A DNA stretch of 19,824 bases from Actinomycetota bacterium (GTDB lineage Bacteria; Actinomycetota; Humimicrobiia; Humimicrobiales; Humimicrobiaceae): positions 10,103 to 29,926 of the forward strand of contig JAQVEM010000003.1 in the NCBI GenBank assembly GCA_028697935.1, given 5' to 3'. Under the pieces are notes generated by a model. It had not been told where the DNA came from. It searched no databases and saw nothing but the letters and a program-made list of their open reading frames with translations. Below, one piece after another: positions 15,279 to 19,824 of this stretch. Positions within the stretch are counted from its first letter, which is position 1. Each line of letters opens with the position of its first letter. The position numbers and the translations under genes were made by a program.

Positions 15279-16268
15279 ATAAATTTAGATTCTCTAAAAA
15301 TTGATGAAGATATAAGAAAATCACAGGTCTTAATTACAGGAGTTGCAGGTTTTATAGGGTCAAATCTACTCGAATTTTTCCTTAAAAAGGGTTTTAATGT
15401 GACCGGGCTTGATAATTTTGCTACAGGTTCAAAAGAAAATATTGATGATGTAATAAACACAGTATCCAGCAGTAGACAAAAAATAAGATTTAAATTTATT
15501 AAGGGTGATATAAGAAAATATTCTGATTGCTTGAAGGCTACAAAAAATATTGATGTAGTATTTCACCAGGCAGCTCTGGGCTCTGTGCAGAGGTCAATAG
15601 ATAAGCCTTTTGATTCCAATGATACCAATGTTAGTGGAACACTTAACATGCTTAAAGCGTCTGCTGATAATAAGGTAAAAAGGTTTATTTTTGCATCATC
15701 TTCTTCTGTATATGGTGACTCAGAAGTTTTGCCCAAAAAAGAGGATATGAATACAAATCCCCGATCAATATATGCAGTAAGCAAACTGGCTTCCGAGTAT
15801 TATACAAGATTATTCTATAATATCTACGGGCTTGAAACTATTTCACTCAGGTATTTTAATGTATTTGGAAGAAGGCAGAGCCCGGATTCAATTTATTCAG
15901 CAGTAATACCAGTTTTTATAAAAAATTTAAAATCAGGTAAGCCTCTGACAATATTTGGCGATGGCAATCAGAGCAGAGACTTTACTTATATTGACAATGT
16001 GATTTATGCTAATTATCTTGCAATGATTTCTAAAAATAACAATATTTTTGGAAATTATTATAATGTAGGGTGCGGCGAAAGAGTTAGTTTAAATGAGATA
16101 GTAAAATATTTAGAGAGAAAAAAAGGGGAAAGAATAGAAGTTATCTATGAAGAAGAAAGAAAAGGGGATGTGAGGAGCAGCCTTGCTTCTCTTGAAAAAA
16201 TAAAAAAAGATTTAAATTATAGACCTCTGGTAGAATTCTTCAGGGGACTTGATAGCCTGATAGATTAA
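15279..16268 (+). CDS. NAD-dependent nucleotide-sugar epimerase (TviC/WbpP-like), apparent ATA start
   Basis: Extended SDR enzyme, probably a UDP-GlcNAc/UDP-GlcNAcA 4-epimerase that works with the preceding dehydrogenase to give UDP-GalNAcA. Read from ATA at 15279 it has 329 residues, close to the family norm. The NAD-binding motif is LITGVAGFIGSNLLEF (18-33), and LDNFATG (44-50) lies at the end of the second strand. FHQAALGSVQRSI marks the WbpP/TviC subgroup. Catalytic residues are in the FASSSSVYGD strand (Ser141-143), Tyr165 and Lys169 (YAVSK). RYFNVFG and FGDGNQSRDFTYIDN follow. A GTG at 15399 would delete the whole glycine motif, so it cannot be the true start. No ATG, GTG or TTG lies between the upstream in-frame stop (15258) and 15399. 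The start codon is either a non-canonical ATA or a sequence error. It begins two bases after the dehydrogenase stop. Confidence 0.9.
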   Translation: MNLDSLKIDEDIRKSQVLITGVAGFIGSNLLEFFLKKGFNVTGLDNFATGSKENIDDVINTVSSSRQKIRFKFIKGDIRKYSDCLKATKNIDVVFHQAALGSVQRSIDKPFDSNDTNVSGTLNMLKASADNKVKRFIFASSSSVYGDSEVLPKKEDMNTNPRSIYAVSKLASEYYTRLFYNIYGLETISLRYFNVFGRRQSPDSIYSAVIPVFIKNLKSGKPLTIFGDGNQSRDFTYIDNVIYANYLAMISKNNNIFGNYYNVGCGERVSLNEIVKYLERKKGERIEVIYEEERKGDVRSSLASLEKIKKDLNYRPLVEFFRGLDSLID

Positions 16269-16317
16269 TTGATTATAGAGTATGAAACAATATTATTTTA
16301 AATTATAAATTATTGAT

Positions 16318-18117
16318 ATGATAAAAAAAGTTTTAGAATTACTAACGCCGGGAGAGAGAAAACGGCTTTATCTGCTTGCCGGATTAATGGTTATTTCAGC
16401 AATTATAGAGGTTATTGGTATAGCTTCAATCATGCCGTTTCTTTCTTTAATTACAAACCCTGAAATAATTGAAGAAAATGCTATCCTTAATCGAATATAT
16501 ACTATATTTAATTTTCAGAGCACAGATAGATTTCTCATTTTTACAGGGATTGCAGTACTGATTATATTAGTAATAAGCAACTTACTGGTATTCCTGAAAA
16601 ATTGGGGGCTGGCGCGCTTTGCATGGATGAGAAATCATTCTATTTCAAGACGTCTACTAAAAAATTATCTTTGTCAGCCTTATAAGTTTTTTTTGAATAA
16701 GAATACTTCTATTTTAACAAAAAATATTCTTTCAGAAGTAAATGTAGTTGTAACTGGAGTCATTACACCCATGCTGGAAATTTTTTCTCAGGGAATTGTA
16801 TCGCTCTTTATTTTTATAACACTTATGATTGTTGAACCTGTTCTTGCTCTTTCATCACTTATTATTCTTGGTGGAGCATATGCATTAACTTACAGATTGA
16901 ATAAACAACGGCTGGAGGTTAAAGGGGAAGGGAGATATCAAAGCAATGCAGCGCGTTTTAAGGCGGCAAATGAGGCTTTTGGAGATATTAAGCAACTAAA
17001 ATTAATGGGATGTGAAAATTATTTCATAGAACGTTACTCAGAGCCTTCTTATGAGTTTGCAAAGCATAATTCTTTTGTTCAGGTTATTAAAAGTGTTCCT
17101 AAATATATAATAGAAGTCATAGCTTTTGGCGGGATAGTATTGATAGTTCTTTATTTCCTCCTAACCGGTAAGGATCTGGAAATGTTTTTACCGATAATTG
17201 GATTTTATGCTTTTGCTATTTATCGCTTATTACCTGCCATTCAGTTTATCTTCTCAGGGGTAGCAAGTATTAAGTTTAGCAGACAGGCCCTTGATTCATT
17301 ACATGAAGAGATTATATCTTTTAAGAAAGAAGGAATTGGTAAAACACCACGACTGCGAAAAGGAAAGATAACACCTCTACCTTTTAGGAAAGAGCTCAGG
17401 CTTGAGGATATTACATTTAATTATCCAGAAACAAAAAAGCCCATTATAAAAGATCTAAACTTAAAAATTGATGTTAATACTTCTGTTGCTTTTACCGGTG
17501 CTACAGGTGCAGGTAAGACTACTATCGCTAACATAATTTTAGGACTCCTCAGACCTGATTCAGGGAAAATGATTGTAGACGGGGTAGAAATTACCGATGA
17601 GAATCTGGCTTCCTGGCAGAGAAATCTCGGGTATATACCCCAGGATATTTATTTGCAGGATGATACAATTGTTCGAAATATAACTTATGGAATACCCGAT
17701 GATGAAATAGATATGGATTCTGTGATAAATGCTGCAAAGATTGCTAATATCCATGATTTCATAATGGAAGAATTGCCTGATAAATATAATACAATTGTTG
17801 GTGAGAGGGGAATTAAACTTAGCGGTGGACAGAGACAGAGAATTGGTATTGCAAGGGCGCTCTACCATAACCCGGCAGTACTGGTGCTTGATGAAGCCAC
17901 CAGTGCTCTGGATGGTGCTACTGAAAAGGAAGTTTTTCAGGCTATTGAAAATATAGCTAAATCCAAAACGCTTATAATAATTGCTCATCGGCTAACAACC
18001 ATCCAGAATTGTGATGTTATTTATGTTATGGAAAAAGGCAGAATTGTTGGTGTCGGGAAGTATGATGAATTAATGAAGACAAATAAAGCTTTTAGAAAAA
18101 TCGCAATGGTACAATAA
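16318..18117 (+). CDS. ABC exporter, lipid-oligosaccharide flippase-like (permease-ATPase fusion)
   Basis: Half-size ABC exporter of 599 residues with six membrane helices in the first 320 residues (around 18-42, 72-94, 145-170, 172-192, 262-283, 288-312) and one ATPase domain (about 358-599), so it should work as a homodimer in the inner membrane. The ATPase is intact: Walker A GATGAGKTT (394-402), Q-loop Gln442, signature LSGGQ (501-505), Walker B VLVLDE (521-526), D-loop SALD (529-532) and H-loop His557. In this setting it resembles PglK-type flippases for lipid-linked oligosaccharides; MsbA-like lipid transport or another export role cannot be excluded. It starts 49 bases after the epimerase gene, and no Shine-Dalgarno-like sequence is visible before the ATG. 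Confidence 0.93.
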   Translation: MIKKVLELLTPGERKRLYLLAGLMVISAIIEVIGIASIMPFLSLITNPEIIEENAILNRIYTIFNFQSTDRFLIFTGIAVLIILVISNLLVFLKNWGLARFAWMRNHSISRRLLKNYLCQPYKFFLNKNTSILTKNILSEVNVVVTGVITPMLEIFSQGIVSLFIFITLMIVEPVLALSSLIILGGAYALTYRLNKQRLEVKGEGRYQSNAARFKAANEAFGDIKQLKLMGCENYFIERYSEPSYEFAKHNSFVQVIKSVPKYIIEVIAFGGIVLIVLYFLLTGKDLEMFLPIIGFYAFAIYRLLPAIQFIFSGVASIKFSRQALDSLHEEIISFKKEGIGKTPRLRKGKITPLPFRKELRLEDITFNYPETKKPIIKDLNLKIDVNTSVAFTGATGAGKTTIANIILGLLRPDSGKMIVDGVEITDENLASWQRNLGYIPQDIYLQDDTIVRNITYGIPDDEIDMDSVINAAKIANIHDFIMEELPDKYNTIVGERGIKLSGGQRQRIGIARALYHNPAVLVLDEATSALDGATEKEVFQAIENIAKSKTLIIIAHRLTTIQNCDVIYVMEKGRIVGVGKYDELMKTNKAFRKIAMVQ

Positions 18118-18183
18118 AAGATTACGATACAAATACAATACAATGATTTGATTCAGCCTTATATTTTTTAGTTATTTTTTATT

Positions 18184-19644
18184 ATGAAAAAAATATTATA
18201 TTTACCCATTGAAACTATTGTGAGAGAACTTAATGCAAGATTGCTTCTTGCCCACCAGGCCCTCTCAAGAGGATATTCTGTTATTATAGGGGAAAAACAT
18301 AATGTTCTTAAAGCAGCTGAAATTTTAAAAAGTGGAGTATATTTTTACAAATCTCACGGAGCAAGTAACTTTCCAAAAGAAAAAAAATCTGATAAAGCAG
18401 AATTTAAATTTGTATCTCTTGATGAAGAGGGGCTTGTATTTGTTAATGATAATAAATATCTAATCAATTCAAAACCACATGAACTTGAACATCTTGACAT
18501 TGTTTTTACATGGGGTTCATATCAGAGGGATTTACTCATCAAAGAAAATCCTGATTTAGAAGCAAAAACAATTCCAGTAGGGAACCCGCGTTTTGACCTT
18601 CTGCGGCCCGAATTTAGGGTTTTATATGAATCCATAAGCAATAAAATACGCAAAAAGTGGGGAAAGTATATCCTGATTAATACTAATTTTGCACCCGGTA
18701 ATTACAGCCGTCTTTATGGGTGTAGCTATGTTGAATCAAGAGTTCATCAATTTTATACGATAACAGGCCGTGCTCCCACTGAAGAAGAGAAAAGTTTTCT
18801 GATAAAGGAATCTGAATATTATAAGGAGTTATTTGAGCGGTATGTTGAAATGATAAAAGAAGTCTCACCTGAATTTCCTGATATAAACTTTATTTTACGT
18901 CCTCACCCAAGTGAAGATATCATTAATTGGAAGCAGGCTCTGAAAGGTCTGGACAATGTACATGTAATTTTTAAAGGCAATGCTGTTGATTGGATAATAG
19001 GGTCTCAGGCAGTTATACATACTGGCTGCACAACCGGGATTGAATCATGGGCGCTGGGGAAAATTGTTATTGCTTATAATCCGAATAAAAAAGAGGGGAT
19101 AGAGCCACAACTGCCAAATAAATTTGGAGTAAAATTAACCGGCACAGACGACCTTTACAAAGTTCTGGCTGATATTTTAGATGGGAATTTTAATTTTAAA
19201 AGAGACGAAGAACAATTAGAAATCGCTAAATCATATATTGAGAGCATAACGGGAGATTATTCGGTTACGCGGTTTCTGGATGCCCTTGATAATATACCTG
19301 ACATTAAAAATGCTGAACCTCTTGATACAAATGACAGTATTTTTTCCAGGCTAAAGAAAATAGAAAATACAAAAGGTGCTATAAAGATTAAGATTTTAAA
19401 ATTAATGAGCAGATATCAACCAGTAATAAAGAAAGTATCTGGTAGAAAAATTTACAGGCTTATTTATGGTTATTTTGATAAATATCCCGGTCTGTTTGCC
19501 CAGTTCAAAAAATTTCCCGGACTGAAACCAGATGATATAAAGAATAAATTATATATCTATGATGAGATCCTTTACAACAATCCTGCTCACGATTATATAG
19601 TTAAAAAAATTGCGACAGATACATATCTAATAAGTAAGAAGTAA
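18184..19644 (+). CDS. Surface carbohydrate biosynthesis protein (GT-B/glycerophosphotransferase-like)
   Basis: Protein of 486 residues that resembles the family named surface carbohydrate biosynthesis protein, found in lipopolysaccharide and capsule loci. It begins KKILYLPIETIVRELNARLL (2-21) with a Rossmann-like N-terminal half. VFTWGSYQRDLL and PVGNPRFDLL follow; the second matches the GN-x-R-D signature. FILRPHPSED and the C-terminal IHTGCTTGIESWALGK resemble the nucleotide-binding half of CDP-glycerol glycerophosphotransferase-like and other GT-B enzymes, so a transferase role is likely. The last 100 residues are less typical. It follows the ABC gene by 66 bases, again with no clear ribosome site. 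Substrate unknown. Confidence 0.85.
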   Translation: MKKILYLPIETIVRELNARLLLAHQALSRGYSVIIGEKHNVLKAAEILKSGVYFYKSHGASNFPKEKKSDKAEFKFVSLDEEGLVFVNDNKYLINSKPHELEHLDIVFTWGSYQRDLLIKENPDLEAKTIPVGNPRFDLLRPEFRVLYESISNKIRKKWGKYILINTNFAPGNYSRLYGCSYVESRVHQFYTITGRAPTEEEKSFLIKESEYYKELFERYVEMIKEVSPEFPDINFILRPHPSEDIINWKQALKGLDNVHVIFKGNAVDWIIGSQAVIHTGCTTGIESWALGKIVIAYNPNKKEGIEPQLPNKFGVKLTGTDDLYKVLADILDGNFNFKRDEEQLEIAKSYIESITGDYSVTRFLDALDNIPDIKNAEPLDTNDSIFSRLKKIENTKGAIKIKILKLMSRYQPVIKKVSGRKIYRLIYGYFDKYPGLFAQFKKFPGLKPDDIKNKLYIYDEILYNNPAHDYIVKKIATDTYLISKK

Positions 19645-19758
19645 TATTAATCAGGGCATTAAGAATGCTACTGAGCTAACAGCCAGGTCGTAAAAATTAA
19701 TATTAATTAGTAGTAGCCAGAATAGGCTAAAATGATGTTAGGTCGATGTTAAGTGGGG

Positions 19759-19824
19759 TTAGCTATGTACTTCTTCTAATTCCTCTGTTTTAGTGATTTT
19801 TCTCTGCAGGTAAAAACCCAGGCC
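19759..19824 (-). CDS. Possible C-terminal fragment of a minus-strand gene (edge)
   Basis: On the minus strand, a frame open from the window edge encodes 21 residues ending in a TAA at 19759-19761. The residues run from a hydrophobic stretch, GLGFYLQRK, into a charged tail, TKTEELEEVHS, as at the cytoplasmic end of a membrane protein. It is too short to identify and may be chance. Confidence 0.35.
   Translation of the reverse strand, partial: GLGFYLQRKITKTEELEEVHS

Noticed and set aside
15276..15401. A frameshift joining the dehydrogenase and epimerase as the reason for the missing start
   Set aside because: The dehydrogenase ends naturally, and a good GGAGG site precedes the epimerase frame at a normal distance, so a separate gene with an odd start is simpler.
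15399..16268. The GTG at 15399 as the epimerase start
   Set aside because: It would remove the NAD-binding glycine motif and first strand that are clearly encoded just upstream in the same frame.
17560..17988. A 142-codon open frame antisense to the ABC ATPase domain
   Set aside because: The plus strand carries intact Walker A, signature and Walker B motifs in the same DNA, and the antisense protein shows no recognisable features.
19656..19668. GCATT-AAG-AATGC hairpin after the last plus-strand gene as a terminator
   Set aside because: It has a stem of only five bases and a three-base loop, with no run of T after it.

Overview
The window is A+T-rich (roughly one third G+C by eye) and densely coded. 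It looks like a surface or extracellular polysaccharide biosynthesis locus from a low-G+C bacterium. The style of the proteins recalls anaerobic Firmicutes, perhaps Halanaerobiales-like, but nothing here fixes the taxonomy. No rRNA, tRNA, CRISPR array, transposase or phage gene was seen.

Layout. (1) Positions 1-5351, plus strand: the tail of a glycosyltransferase, a GT4 glycosyltransferase, an O-antigen ligase/polymerase-like membrane protein, a second GT4 enzyme, a VTC-type polyphosphate polymerase-like protein and a DUF4956 membrane protein. All are closely spaced or overlapping, so they are probably one operon that began before the window. (2) Positions 5352-5481: a short A+T-rich gap between convergent operons, with small repeated words. 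(3) Positions 13733 down to 5482, minus strand: two GT2 glycosyltransferases, a polysaccharide pyruvyl transferase-like protein, a GT4 glycosyltransferase and a 1288-residue LRR-CotH kinase protein. The last two genes are coupled by a TAATG overlap. (4) Positions 13734-13956: a divergent promoter region. (5) Positions 13957-19644, plus strand: a nucleotide-sugar dehydrogenase, a nucleotide-sugar epimerase (a TviB/TviC-like pair), an ABC exporter of the lipid-oligosaccharide flippase type and a surface-carbohydrate biosynthesis protein. (6) The last 180 bases hold no clear gene, except a possible C-terminal fragment of a minus-strand gene at the edge.

How it may work together. The dehydrogenase/epimerase pair would supply an acidic sugar nucleotide, probably UDP-GalNAcA. 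The GT4 and GT2 enzymes would assemble a repeat unit on a lipid carrier, the pyruvyl transferase could add ketal groups, the ABC protein could flip the intermediate, and the Wzy/WaaL-like protein would polymerise or ligate it. Embedded in this locus is a trio (VTC domain, DUF4956, CotH kinase) that is not ordinary polysaccharide machinery. It is split tail-to-tail across the two convergent operons, and its CotH member is an extracytoplasmic LRR fusion. I regard this trio as the most interesting system in the window.

A second point is the epimerase gene. Its Rossmann motif lies upstream of any ATG, GTG or TTG in frame, and the best start is an ATA codon behind a strong GGAGG site.
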